Below, piece after piece: positions 29,823-40,109 of a stretch of DNA of 64,000 bases (position 1 is its first letter; each line of letters begins with the position of its first letter). The notes below the pieces were generated by a model. It was not told where the DNA came from, ran no database searches, and was given only the letters and a program-made list of their open reading frames with translations. Both the position numbers and the translations under genes were made by a program. Source of the DNA: Microscilla marina ATCC 23134 (GTDB lineage: Bacteria > Bacteroidota > Bacteroidia > Cytophagales > Microscillaceae); NCBI RefSeq assembly GCF_000169175.1, contig NZ_AAWS01000011.1, forward strand, positions 124,001-188,000, given 5' to 3'.

Positions 29823-31199
29823 GTGATGAAAAAATCGGAGACTAAAATAAAAAGTAGCAAAGCCTCTAAAAAGGTGAATTTGTCTGATGAGCTAACCAAG
29901 GTTAGGTTAAAAGTGGCCGGGGTAGATATTGCAAACAATATACATTATACAGCTGTTTCACCACACCTGACAAAAGATAACATCAGAAACTTTGGTGCTT
30001 TTACCGCAGACTTGCATCGCATGGCAGATTGGTTTAGTGAACTGGGGATAGAAAGTGTGGCAATGGAAGCCACAGGTATATATTGGCAAAGTTTATATGA
30101 AATTCTTGAGGACAGAGGTTTTGATGTGGTCTTAGTAAACGCTCGTTATCCTAAAAATGTAAGTGGACGCAAAAGTGATGTTTCTGATTGTAGTTGGATA
30201 CATACATTACATAGTTATGGATTATTGCCTGCTTCTTTTATTCCTACACAGGATGTCAGAGAGTTTCGCACCTATGTACGCCAGCGGCAACAATTGACCA
30301 AGCAAAAAGTGCAACACATGCAACATGTAGGTAAAGCCTTGCAGCTGATGAATGTCAAAATACAGAATGTGATTCAGATATTGAAGGTAAACTAGGAATG
30401 AAGGTTATTCGTGCTATTGCAGCAGGAGAGCACTCCAGTGTAGAACTGGCAAAACTTCATAATAAAACACTCAAAGCCACCAAAGAAGAGTTTACTTTAT
30501 CACTTGAAGGGAACTTTCGTAAAGCGCACTTATTTTCTCTCCAACAAGCGCTTAGTGCCTATGATTTTGTCCTGAAACAAATCAATGAATGTGAGACAGA
30601 AATAGAGCAAATACTCCATAAATGGGATACAGGAGAAATTGTGGCAAAGGAAGATTGGCAAAGCCGAGTAAAAAAAAAACAAAGAGGAAGAATGAATATT
30701 CATTTGATTCTGCTTCTTATCTCAAAGATATTACTGGGGTCGATTTAACAGAAGTAGATGGTTTTTCAGAAAATACGATTATCAACATTTTAGCAGAAAC
30801 AGGAATTGATATGAGTCATTGGAAAAATGCTAAACATTTCACGAGTTGGGCAGGGCTTGCACCCAGAAGAAAAATATCAGGAGATAAACTCTTGGGGCAT
30901 TTTAAAAATATGAATAACAGTCGGATACATCAAGCATTTAATTAGCTGCTTGGGGGCTCAATAATAGCAAATGTCACTTGGGAGCCTTATATCGGAACCT
31001 AAGTCTTAGAAAAGGTTCAGGGATTGCTGTTCAGGCAGTTGCCCGAAAACTAGCTACTATTTTTTACAATATGATGAAATACAAAACACCATATCGGGGA
31101 AAAACAGCAGAGGAATATCAAGAGCAAAACAGAAAACGAAAACTCAAAGCCTTAGAAAGACAAGCCCGAAAAATGGGCTTGAAACTAGAAAAAATATAA
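29823..31199 (+). pseudogene. IS110-family transposase, broken by stops and frameshifts
   Basis: The N-terminal piece (29823-30395) has the DEDD RuvC-like features of IS110 transposases: VAGVDIANN with the first Asp, SVAMEATGIYW with the Glu, and GRKSDVSDCSW with the later Asp residues. It ends at TAG. Translation continues in the next piece at 30398, then needs a frameshift near 30.68 kb to reach a Tnp20-like domain (DITGVDLTEVDGF, HFTSWAGLAPRRKISG), and another break after 30.94 kb before the C-terminal piece (LRKGSGIAVQAVARKLATIF). At least three disruptions, so inactive. It is distinct from the intact IS110 at 47.4 kb. Confidence 0.88.
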
Positions 31200-31243
31200 A
31201 ATTAAAGTACTGATAAACAGGGTACTTATGAAATCGGTAGTTA

Positions 31244-31645
31244 AAAGTATTTAGTCGATAGTCCATAGCTGATTCGAGTAAATGTTCACCTTGTTAAATG
31301 CTGTAAACCAGTATTTTATATTAAGACTGTATACTCACTTTATTTTTAAAAGTGTTTCGGTTTTATGCCTAAGTGATCTTTCATAAATAATTTGAGCCAT
31401 TAAAGTGTATCTATTGCCCTCATTCTTCTCAAAAAAAAAGCTTCATAGCTTTGGCTATGCACCGTTTTTTTTGAATCGTCTGAGAACAATATATTTTCTT
31501 GAATTGGCACATCTTATTTTTTCCAGATCACTAAACACCCAATTAAATTGTTTTTAAATTCATAAATGACTGATACCCGAGCCTCTGGCGAGTTCAACAA
31601 AGTTAATCAGCAAACAACTTTGACTAAAATCACTGCGGAGTATTG
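31244..31645 (-). repeat. Dispersed repeat, copy B (inverted match to 14.66-14.87 kb)
   Basis: The reverse complement matches the repeat at 14657-14870 over both halves (CTCCGCAGTGATTTTAGTCA at one end, CAGCATTTAACAAGGT and TCGACTAAATA at the other). The middle holds ~160 extra bases that include a hairpin repeat copy (31431-31482), so one mobile unit seems to have inserted into another. Confidence 0.72.
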
Positions 31646-32193
31646 AGGAATAGTACCAAAATAAATTTACATTTTTAACGTCATATTTCGCTGACAGAAT
31701 TCGTTAAAAAAACTTGCCGTAGCGCTGCTATGCCGCGTTTTTTAGCCTCTCCTGCCAACAAAATATTTTGGCGTTACTATAGAACTTTATTTTTACACCA
31801 TTCCTTAGTGACGTGGGCAAAATAATTGTTCGGTTTTTAGAAAATTTTTTATTGTCAGGCAACTTACAAAATTGATGAATAGCAGGGCTATGTAGCTATT
31901 TTTTAGGAAGCACGACGATAAAAATTAAAGGCAACACAGACAGTTATAACACAATTGTCGCTTTACTTAAGCACGCTTGTTAAGAATTGTACATAGTTTG
32001 TCAAGGGCTGTGTATCTTTTTGTTTGCGTGAATGATCACTTGAAATAAAAAAGGGGAAGGTTGTTTTTTTATACAGCTTTTTCCTATTTTGGATCAAACA
32101 ATGAAAGTTTGACTAAAATTTGGTATTATTTTTTCACTGGCACACTCAGTCACCAATATTACAATCAATTATAAATAACCGAATACAATCTCA
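31646..32193. other. Intergenic region with hairpin repeat copy
   Basis: Bases 31705-31755 are the closest match to the hairpin repeat that splits the lipoprotein gene at ~0.9 kb. The last ~350 bases lead into the large sensor/phosphatase gene and should contain its promoter. No gene seen. Confidence 0.6.
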
Positions 32194-35100
32194 ATGGGCA
32201 TAATTAAAAACCTGATTTGCGTTATTTTTGTAGGGTTTTTCTTCTTTTCGGTTGAGGCTCAAAATACCACATCTACACAGTTTGGTTTGCCTTTTTTGCA
32301 GAATTACTCTGCACAAACATATAAGGCAGATTATCAAAACTATGCAATTACTCAAGACAAAAGAGGAGTAATGTATTTTGGCAATCAATTAGGCGTACTG
32401 GTGTTTGAAGGGGTACATTGGCAACTCATTAGTTTGACCAATCAAAGCCCGGTAAAATCGCTGAAGGCCGACAATAAGGGGAGAATATACGTAGGAGGAG
32501 TAGATGAGTTAGGCTATTTACAGCCCGACAAAGCAGGTACTTTGCAGTATGTATCATTGGTTGAAAAGGTACCCTTACCACATCGGCCTTTTGGCGATGT
32601 ACTCCAGATATTTGATACCCAGGCAGGCATTTACTTTATCACGTCAGAAGCCATATTTAAATGGCAAAATAAAAAAATTACTCATATAAAAACAGCCCCA
32701 AAGGTATTTGTCAAAGCTTTTGAAGCCAATAATCAAAGATTTGTACAAAGCCAAAAAAACGAGTTGTTAGCACTAGATGTGGCTACCAACCAATTAAGGC
32801 ATATTGTCACCCTTAACGAACCACTGGCAGCAGTCCTTCCTTATAAATTTACCCAACAACTTTTAGTCAGTCAATCGGCTAAGTTTTATGTGCTAAGGGA
32901 GGGCAAACTCCTTCCCTGGCAAAAATTAAACGCCGCATTACTGCAAAATCAACAGGTTAACTGTGCCATTCAATTGTCAAATGGTTCTTATGCCATTGGG
33001 AGTAAACAAATAGGGTTGGTAATTGTAAGCAATACTGGGCGTTTAATCAGACATTTTGAAAAAAATACTGGATTGCTTTCCAATGGTATTTTAGCGCTTC
33101 ACAGCGACCGGTGGGAGAACCTTTGGTTAGGTATGAATCGGGGCATTACTCAAATGGCGCTCAATGCTCCGTATGCTTTGATAGATGAACGTCAAGGTTT
33201 GCAAGGGCAAATTAATCAGTTGTTGTTTCACAATAACAAATTGTATGCGGCTACTTCTTTGAGTATGTTCAGAAAAAGATGGGCACACAACCAGGCTTTC
33301 GAACGTGTACCACTTGCCAATGGCAATGTGAAAGAGATGTTTTTGTGGAAAGATCAGTTATTGGTAGGCCACTCTCAAAACCTGCTCAATGCTCAGGACT
33401 CAATATTGAAGGTTGCTTTGCCTCAAGTAGTGGTCAGGTCGCTTACTCGCTTGCCGGGCGATAGCTTGCATTTACTGGCATTGGCTAAAAATAAAATTTT
33501 ATTGCTAAGGTGGAGCAAAGACAAAGGGCAGTGGGAAGTTGTCAAAAAGTTGCCTGGGTTTGGTCACAAGGTTGCCCGGCTAATGGCCGATCAAAGTGGT
33601 AATATATGGCTTCCTCACTTTACTAAAGGTGTATACAAACTAAAGCTCAATGCTGCGTTGTCAAGATGGGAGCAAAAAGTGCTTTACACCACCAAACAGG
33701 GGTTACCCTCAAATATTAAAAACACTGTACATAAGTTGGGTAATGAGGTTGTTTTTGCTACTCAAAAAGGAGTATATGTTTTCGATGAAAAACAAAAAAG
33801 ATTTACTCCCCATCCTCGTTGGCAAAACACACCTTTGCATAACAAGGTGATAGAAGCACTCGCCCAAGACCAAAAAGGAAACTTGTGGTTTGCTACTGAG
33901 GTAAAAACAGGGGTGCTGAAATTCTCAAAAAACAACCAGCCTATAATAAAATATCTGCCCCAGGTACACAAACCTTCTCAAATATTGCCTCTACCTGATC
34001 AGAGCGTGGCGTTTGTAGCCCAGGAAGGCATTGTGATTTATGATCCAAAGCAAAAAGCAAATGTTGCTTCTGACAGTTTACGCGTCTTGATTCATAAAAT
34101 AGAAGAAGATGCTATGGGAAAAGACACAGTGTTTTTTGGTGGAGCGTTTGCCAACAATGACCATCGCATTGTAGAGGTTCAAAATCAACAAAACAAGTTA
34201 GCACTACCCTACAAAAACAACTCTTTGAGATTTGTATTTGCTTTGCCCTATTATCAAAACTCACAAGACATTGTATACCAACACATACTTGAAAACTTTG
34301 ACACAAAATGGTCGCAGTGGAACAAAAACACTGAAAAAGAATACACAAATTTGCCAGAAGGCACTTATACATTTAAAGTAAAGGCGCGCACTGCCGAAGG
34401 TTCCGAAAGTTTGGTCACCCAATATACTTTTGTCATACTTGCTCCTTGGTATCGCACGTTTTGGGCGTACACCTTGTATGTGTTGGGCGTAGGGTTGGGC
34501 ATATTTTTGGTGATGAAAATAAGTACCAGAAATCACCGAAAACGACGTGCCATACTACAGCGTAAAATAGACGAAAACACTGCCAAAATTCAGGAGCAGA
34601 AAGAAATCATAGAAGCCTCGTTAAAAACTGAAACAGAGAAAAACTATAGACTTAAGTCGCAGGAAAAAATATTAAGAAAACATCTCGATCAATTAAATGC
34701 TGCACAAAAAGAAGTAGAGCAAAAAAGCAAAATGATTGAGACCCAAAAGAAGAAACTGGAAAAAATTCTGTCAGAAAAAATTGAGCAAAACGATCAGCTA
34801 CAGGCACATGAAGAGGTGATGCAGGTACAAATGGATAAACTCATAAACGCACAGGAAGAGTTAAAAGCAGCCAATGCTAACTTGCACCTGAAAGAAGAAG
34901 AAATGCTGAAAAGCAAGCAAGAGGTAGAGCGTGCATTGGCAGAAGCCAGAGACAAAAACGACATGATGGAGGCGCAAGAAGAAGAAATGCGTCAGAACAT
35001 GGAAGAACTATTGACCACTCAGGAGGAAATAGAAAAAACCCAGCTTGAGTTGAACAGTCAGATTAAAGCCATTGACAATAGCCCCATTGTCAAAGCCGAA

Positions 35101-36363
35101 TATGACTTGCATGGCAAAGTGATCAGTGCCAATAAAGCTTTTTTGGAACTGTTTTACTACGACGATGAACAAATTGGGGAACTATATCACCAAATGCTGG
35201 TAGCTCCCCATTATGCCTCTTCTTTTGAATACGATTTCTTTTGGGACAACTTACGCAATGGGTCTTTGCAACCTGGTGAATACAAAAGGTTTAGCCAGCA
35301 AGAAGACGAAATATGGCTCAATGCTACCTATTTTCCTGCTGTAAATAAACGAGGGCAGGTGTTTAAAATAATTATGCTTGCCTTTGACATTACTGAAGCT
35401 CGCCAATTGCTGAGAGACTTTCAACGTCAGGCCGAAATTCTCAGGGTACAAGAGGAAGAACTTCGCCAAAACATGGAAGAGTTGGTGTCTACCCAGGAAG
35501 CGCTGCAAAAAGAATCGTCAAAAATAGAAAGCAAGAATCGCTTGATCATGTCAAGTATTCAATATGCACAAAATATTCAGCAGGCTATATTGCCCACTAA
35601 AAATACTATGAAAGAATTATTTGAAGATTCTTTTGTCGTGTTTATACCCAAAGATATTGTCTCAGGCGATTTTTACTGGACTACCCAAGCCAGGAGGCGA
35701 GTAAAAATACGTAATGATGCAGCAAAAAATCCTGACGAAGCAATGTTGCCAGGCTTTCAGGTGTTTACATTCCTTGCGGTGGTTGACTGTACCGGGCATG
35801 GGGTACCTGGAGCATTTATGAGCATGATAGGCAATTCTCTGCTAAATGAGATTGTGAATAACCAAAAAAAGTATAGCCCCGCCCGTATACTACAGCTGAT
35901 GCACGAAGGTATAAGAACCAGACTGATGCAGTCAGAAACGAGCAATCGCGACGGAATGGATGTCTGTTTGTGCAGGCTCGAATACCGCGACGATGATAAG
36001 ATAGAAATGACCTTTGCCGGGGCAAAACGTCCCGTGTTTTTGGTAAGAGAAGGGGAACTGACAAGAATTACCGGAGATATGGAGTCGATAGGAGGCTGGC
36101 TGGAAGGCATGCAACGAGACTATGAAAATAAAACTTTTGAGTTAGAAAAAAATGATACTTTGTACCTGACTTCTGATGGTTTTGTGGATAGTGCAAGCCC
36201 AAGAAGAAAAAAGTTTGGTGAAAAGCGGTTTCGTAAGATGTTGGCAGAGCATGGACACTTGTCTATGAATGAACAACGAAAAATTGTAGTAAAGGCGTTG
36301 GCTGAACATCAACAAGATACAGAACAACGAGATGATATTACCATTGTTGGTATAAAAGTGTAA
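32194..36363 (+). CDS. Sensor beta-propeller / Y_Y_Y / PAS / PP2C (SpoIIE-like) phosphatase
   Basis: 1389 residues. Signal peptide (to ~23, VEAQ); repeats of a two-component-regulator propeller to ~650 (NIWLPHFTKGVY, NLWFATEVKTG); a Y_Y_Y domain (~680-748, YTFKVKARTAEGSE); a transmembrane helix (AYTLYVLGVGLGIFLVM); a long coiled coil (~785-950); a PAS domain (~955-1075, ITEARQLL at its end); then a SpoIIE-type PP2C domain with metal-binding acids in FIPKDIVSGDFYW, VVDCTGHGVPGAFMSMIG and YLTSDGFVDS. It looks like a membrane receptor whose output is protein dephosphorylation. The kinase and substrate genes just downstream make it the SiaA-like member of a partner-switching module. Confidence 0.92.
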   Translation: MGIIKNLICVIFVGFFFFSVEAQNTTSTQFGLPFLQNYSAQTYKADYQNYAITQDKRGVMYFGNQLGVLVFEGVHWQLISLTNQSPVKSLKADNKGRIYVGGVDELGYLQPDKAGTLQYVSLVEKVPLPHRPFGDVLQIFDTQAGIYFITSEAIFKWQNKKITHIKTAPKVFVKAFEANNQRFVQSQKNELLALDVATNQLRHIVTLNEPLAAVLPYKFTQQLLVSQSAKFYVLREGKLLPWQKLNAALLQNQQVNCAIQLSNGSYAIGSKQIGLVIVSNTGRLIRHFEKNTGLLSNGILALHSDRWENLWLGMNRGITQMALNAPYALIDERQGLQGQINQLLFHNNKLYAATSLSMFRKRWAHNQAFERVPLANGNVKEMFLWKDQLLVGHSQNLLNAQDSILKVALPQVVVRSLTRLPGDSLHLLALAKNKILLLRWSKDKGQWEVVKKLPGFGHKVARLMADQSGNIWLPHFTKGVYKLKLNAALSRWEQKVLYTTKQGLPSNIKNTVHKLGNEVVFATQKGVYVFDEKQKRFTPHPRWQNTPLHNKVIEALAQDQKGNLWFATEVKTGVLKFSKNNQPIIKYLPQVHKPSQILPLPDQSVAFVAQEGIVIYDPKQKANVASDSLRVLIHKIEEDAMGKDTVFFGGAFANNDHRIVEVQNQQNKLALPYKNNSLRFVFALPYYQNSQDIVYQHILENFDTKWSQWNKNTEKEYTNLPEGTYTFKVKARTAEGSESLVTQYTFVILAPWYRTFWAYTLYVLGVGLGIFLVMKISTRNHRKRRAILQRKIDENTAKIQEQKEIIEASLKTETEKNYRLKSQEKILRKHLDQLNAAQKEVEQKSKMIETQKKKLEKILSEKIEQNDQLQAHEEVMQVQMDKLINAQEELKAANANLHLKEEEMLKSKQEVERALAEARDKNDMMEAQEEEMRQNMEELLTTQEEIEKTQLELNSQIKAIDNSPIVKAEYDLHGKVISANKAFLELFYYDDEQIGELYHQMLVAPHYASSFEYDFFWDNLRNGSLQPGEYKRFSQQEDEIWLNATYFPAVNKRGQVFKIIMLAFDITEARQLLRDFQRQAEILRVQEEELRQNMEELVSTQEALQKESSKIESKNRLIMSSIQYAQNIQQAILPTKNTMKELFEDSFVVFIPKDIVSGDFYWTTQARRRVKIRNDAAKNPDEAMLPGFQVFTFLAVVDCTGHGVPGAFMSMIGNSLLNEIVNNQKKYSPARILQLMHEGIRTRLMQSETSNRDGMDVCLCRLEYRDDDKIEMTFAGAKRPVFLVREGELTRITGDMESIGGWLEGMQRDYENKTFELEKNDTLYLTSDGFVDSASPRRKKFGEKRFRKMLAEHGHLSMNEQRKIVVKALAEHQQDTEQRDDITIVGIKV

Positions 36364-36451
36364 TAAACCAATGATTCTTAAGGCATTCATGACAGTTCGC
36401 CTATTTGTTTGGGAATCTTTTTCTTTTTTGTTTACTTCGCAATATATTTAA

Positions 36452-37009
36452 ATGACTATGAGTAAAGAGGTTACCAAGGAGTTTAACTTTTTTGAGTATC
36501 ACGATCAGATCAATCAGGAGAATATCATTCTTTCTTATAAAGGACCGATTACAGCAATGCTTATTGCTGAGTTGAGCAGGGATATAAGAGCAGAAATACA
36601 GGGCAACAGAAAGGCTTCAAAGAAAGTATTTTCTATTTTTATGGAATTAGCCCAAAATGTTCTATATTATTCCAGTGAAATAAATCTTTTTGGTGACAAA
36701 AACAGGGTAGGGACTATTTTTATTGTAAATGAAGATGAGCACTACAAAGTAATTGTGGGGAATATGGTTAAAAATACAATCACCTCTGACCTGAAAGAAC
36801 GTTGCCATAAAATAAAAGAACTCGAAAGAAGTGAGCTAAGGGCTTATAAGCGTGAACTTAGAGATCACCCATATCATAATGATGAAAGCAGTGAGGCAGG
36901 CATTGGCTTAGTACAGGCTGCATTGACTGCAGATAGCTTTGAAATGAAAATTATTGAAATGAGCAATGAATATTCATTTTTTGTGTTATTTTTAACTGTA
37001 CAAAAATAA
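36452..37009 (+). CDS. siaB: SiaB-like protein kinase (GHKL fold)
   Basis: 185 residues, cytoplasmic. The GHKL ATPase pattern has the N-box in FMELAQNVLYYSSE and the glycine-rich G2-like loop in SSEAGIGLVQAAL. It fits the SiaB (DUF6272) family, which phosphorylates SiaC on Ser/Thr and is opposed by the SiaA phosphatase. It lies 88 bases after a PP2C receptor gene and 122 before a SiaC-like gene, the order expected for such a switch. The start is taken at 36452; ATG at 36458 is equally possible. Confidence 0.85.
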   Translation: MTMSKEVTKEFNFFEYHDQINQENIILSYKGPITAMLIAELSRDIRAEIQGNRKASKKVFSIFMELAQNVLYYSSEINLFGDKNRVGTIFIVNEDEHYKVIVGNMVKNTITSDLKERCHKIKELERSELRAYKRELRDHPYHNDESSEAGIGLVQAALTADSFEMKIIEMSNEYSFFVLFLTVQK

Positions 37010-37131
37010 AGTATTTTTTTTACAAGATTTTCATAATAATATGGTACGCTTTTAGTATAACTTATGCTATAATAAAATTGTATTAACTTGTATTTTGGCG
37101 AAAATAAATAATAATATATAATTATTAAAAA

Positions 37132-37527
37132 ATGGAAGATTTAGAGATTAAAGGTGAAAGCGGTGTTTTCTACATCCCTACTGTACATTTGAATGCTTCT
37201 ACGGGTGAATGTGAAATTTCTGGCGAATCTTACCTTGAAGACACCGACGAATTTTATAATACAATCATCAAATGGATTGAGCAATATGTTCAAGAGGTAA
37301 AAAATGCGATTACCTTTAATTTTAGACTTACTTACTTCAATACGAGTTCTTCTCGTGGAATATTAGATGTACTGCGTGCATTGAAGAAGTACGAAGATGA
37401 TGGAGGTTCTGTAACAATTAACTGGTACTATCCTGACGATGATGACAGTATTGCTGAAGAAGCCGAAGATTATATGAAAAGTACCGGACTTAAAATCAAC
37501 ATGTTCTCTTTTGAGCCAGAAGATTAA
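37132..37527 (+). CDS. siaC: SiaC-family regulatory phosphoprotein (DUF1987), copy 1
   Basis: 131 residues, acidic. Matches the SiaC/DUF1987 pattern: N-terminal IPTVHLNASTGECEISGESY, the likely phosphorylation site in YFNTSSSRGILDVL, and NWYYPDDDDSI. In Pseudomonas the unphosphorylated form of SiaC binds and activates a diguanylate cyclase; no GGDEF gene is in this window, so the downstream target here is unknown. An AT-rich leader of ~120 bases precedes it. A second copy lies at 40110. Confidence 0.88.
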   Translation: MEDLEIKGESGVFYIPTVHLNASTGECEISGESYLEDTDEFYNTIIKWIEQYVQEVKNAITFNFRLTYFNTSSSRGILDVLRALKKYEDDGGSVTINWYYPDDDDSIAEEAEDYMKSTGLKINMFSFEPED

Positions 37528-37779
37528 GAACTCTATATTGTTATTTAAAACTTTGTATACTCACATAAGTACATGTTTTGAAAAACTTGTTTCAAAACAT
37601 GTACCTATTACAAAAGTTGCGTATACCTTGATCTAACAGAGATATTAAAAGCATAAAAAAGAGCTTTTATAATGGAAAATGTGTATTTTGTGGAATAAAA
37701 TTGCCCAACAGTATTTCCATATTCAACGGCTTTGTTATTTTGGAAAATGTACTCTGTATGAAGGTGAATAAAAAACTAT

Positions 37780-39804
37780 ATGATTAATAGTGCTAATATT
37801 GGCTTAAAAGTATCAGGTTATACTTTACTGTTTGTAGTAATGCTATTACTTGCATGTCCTGTTTTAGGGCAACCTACCAATAAAAAGCAACTATTACAAG
37901 ACAACAAAATTGAACGACTTAAGCTTCTCTACAAAAGTACCAAGTCAGACACCAGCAGGGTTAAGATACTTAACCAACTCTATAAAGAACTTATTTCAAG
38001 TGAACCCCTCCAGGCTAAAAAATACGCCGAAGAAGCCCTTAACATTTCCGAAAAACTCAATTACTTTCTTGGCATAGCCAAAAGCTCCGACAATGTAGGC
38101 AATGTGTACTATGACCAGGGAGCTTATCTACAGGCTTTAGAATACTACCATAAATCGCTCAAGTTTAAAGAAAAACTCGGCAATAAAATACAAGTAAGTA
38201 AGGCATACAACAAACTTGCAAATACTTATGTACGCAAAGGAGACCAAAAATCTGGTAGAGAGTTTTACGAAAAATCACTGAAACTAAGCCAAGACATTGG
38301 CTACAATAAAGGTGTGATTACTACCTTGACCAACCTGGGCAGCTATTACAACTCAGTAGCTGACTATGAAAAAGCCCTTGAGTATCACTTAAAGGCAATT
38401 CAGGTAGAAGGTTTAGACGATAAAAAAGTACTTGCCTATAATTACAACAGAATAGGGGATTTGTACTTACGTAAAAGTGATTACTCTTTAGCGTTGCGTT
38501 ATTACCGACAAGAGCTATTGGTGGCACGCACTGACGGTGATGACGTAGAAATGCAAAAAGCTTATCGGGGGATTTCTGAAGTATATGCCAAACGCAATGA
38601 CTATCAAAAAGCCTATGAGTATTATCAGCTTTTTGCCCAAACCAAAGAGTTGATTACTCAAAGAAAGAGCAAAGAAAAAATTAAAGAGATTCAATCGCTG
38701 TTTGACGCCCAGAAAAAACAAAATTTAACCGAGATATTACTGCTTACCCAAAACCAGAAAATAAAAGACGATCGTATTGCGCAACGTAATAAACTTTTGG
38801 GAGTAGTAGCTTTTGCCTTTGTAGCAGTACTTACCTTGGCATTTTTCTTTTATCGCAACAATGTGCGTACCCAACGTATCAATCAATTGTTAGAAAAGAA
38901 AAGTAAAGAACTGGAAGAAAACAGTACTGAGCTCAAAAAGCAAATTCAGCAGAACATTGCCAAAGAGGAGGCCATTAACCGCCAAAAACGTACCCTCGAA
39001 CAGGCATTGGATGAGATTGAACGTAAAAACAAAAATATTACGGCAAGTATCAATTACGCCAAGCGTATCCAAGAGTCAATGTTGCCGTTCAGTGAAGAAA
39101 TTACCCGACACCTTCCCGAACACTTTATATTTTTTAAGCCCCGCGATATTGTAAGTGGTGATTTTTATTATTTTACTACCAAAAACGGTAAAATAATTAT
39201 TGCTGAAGTAGACTGTACCGGACACGGGGTACCTGGTGCGATTATGTCAATGTTGGGCAACGATTACTTGAATCAAATTATCAACCTGCAAGGCATTACG
39301 TCGCCCGATCAAGTACTAAACGAACTACATAAAAACATACGTACTACGCTCAAGCAAGACGAAACTGAAAATCGGGATGGAATGGATATAGCACTCATTG
39401 TGATTGATCCAGAAACCCGCACCCTTGAGTTTGCTGGAGCAAGTAGCCCACTTACACTGATGCAAAATGGTGAAATGGACATCTTGTTGTCGAGTGAACT
39501 GCCTATTGGAGGCTTTCAGAAAGACAAAGAGCGCGTATTTACCAAACATACCGTATCATTTGCCGAACCTACCACCTTTTATGTGTTTTCTGATGGGTTT
39601 CAAGATCAATTTGGCGGACCAAGAGGACGACGTTTTGCCAAGAAAAAACTTCGCAAACTGCTTTTCGAAATCCACGAAAAACCAATGGTAGAGCAAAAGA
39701 AAATGCTGGATAATACCTTGAAAGACTGGATGTATGACCCAAAGCATAAAAGGGAACACAAGCAGATAGACGATATTTTGGTGATAGGTGTACACCTTGG
39801 CTAA
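37780..39804 (+). CDS. TPR / coiled-coil / PP2C (SpoIIE-like) phosphatase
   Basis: 674 residues. N-terminal signal or anchor (YTLLFVVMLLLACPVLGQ), about six TPR repeats (~55-290, e.g. YDQGAYLQALEYYHKSLKF), a transmembrane helix (~335-357, LLGVVAFAFVAVLTLAFFFY), a coiled coil, then a SpoIIE-type PP2C domain (KPRDIVSGDFYYF, VDCTGHGVPGAIMSMLGN, VFSDGFQDQFGG). It resembles the phosphatase half of the upstream receptor and is followed by its own SiaC-like gene, so it probably forms a second input to the same kinase or to a separate substrate. The periplasmic TPR part would sense a partner or envelope state. Confidence 0.9.
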   Translation: MINSANIGLKVSGYTLLFVVMLLLACPVLGQPTNKKQLLQDNKIERLKLLYKSTKSDTSRVKILNQLYKELISSEPLQAKKYAEEALNISEKLNYFLGIAKSSDNVGNVYYDQGAYLQALEYYHKSLKFKEKLGNKIQVSKAYNKLANTYVRKGDQKSGREFYEKSLKLSQDIGYNKGVITTLTNLGSYYNSVADYEKALEYHLKAIQVEGLDDKKVLAYNYNRIGDLYLRKSDYSLALRYYRQELLVARTDGDDVEMQKAYRGISEVYAKRNDYQKAYEYYQLFAQTKELITQRKSKEKIKEIQSLFDAQKKQNLTEILLLTQNQKIKDDRIAQRNKLLGVVAFAFVAVLTLAFFFYRNNVRTQRINQLLEKKSKELEENSTELKKQIQQNIAKEEAINRQKRTLEQALDEIERKNKNITASINYAKRIQESMLPFSEEITRHLPEHFIFFKPRDIVSGDFYYFTTKNGKIIIAEVDCTGHGVPGAIMSMLGNDYLNQIINLQGITSPDQVLNELHKNIRTTLKQDETENRDGMDIALIVIDPETRTLEFAGASSPLTLMQNGEMDILLSSELPIGGFQKDKERVFTKHTVSFAEPTTFYVFSDGFQDQFGGPRGRRFAKKKLRKLLFEIHEKPMVEQKKMLDNTLKDWMYDPKHKREHKQIDDILVIGVHLG

Positions 39805-40109
39805 TCAGGCCATTAAATAATTTCCCCTTGCATAATTGATTTTGAAAGTTATTTCACTATTTTTAAATTTCAACTCAAACTTCTGATGACTTCATAAATA
39901 ATCACAATCGCTTATATAAATAAGAATGATGTATCAAACATTTGATGCTGATTGTTGTGAAACGTATAATGTCAAGTATAATACAAGGTGTACCCCATTC
40001 ATGAAGACATTGATGCCTTATATAAAAGCTTGTCAGTGATTATATAGTAGAAGTTTTTCAGGAAAAAAAAATACTAATAGCACAAAGTGTCCACACGCGA
40101 TATATTTTT
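39805..40109. other. Intergenic region
   Basis: About 305 AT-rich bases between the second phosphatase and the second siaC-like gene. Nothing recognised beyond a probable promoter region. Confidence 0.4.
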
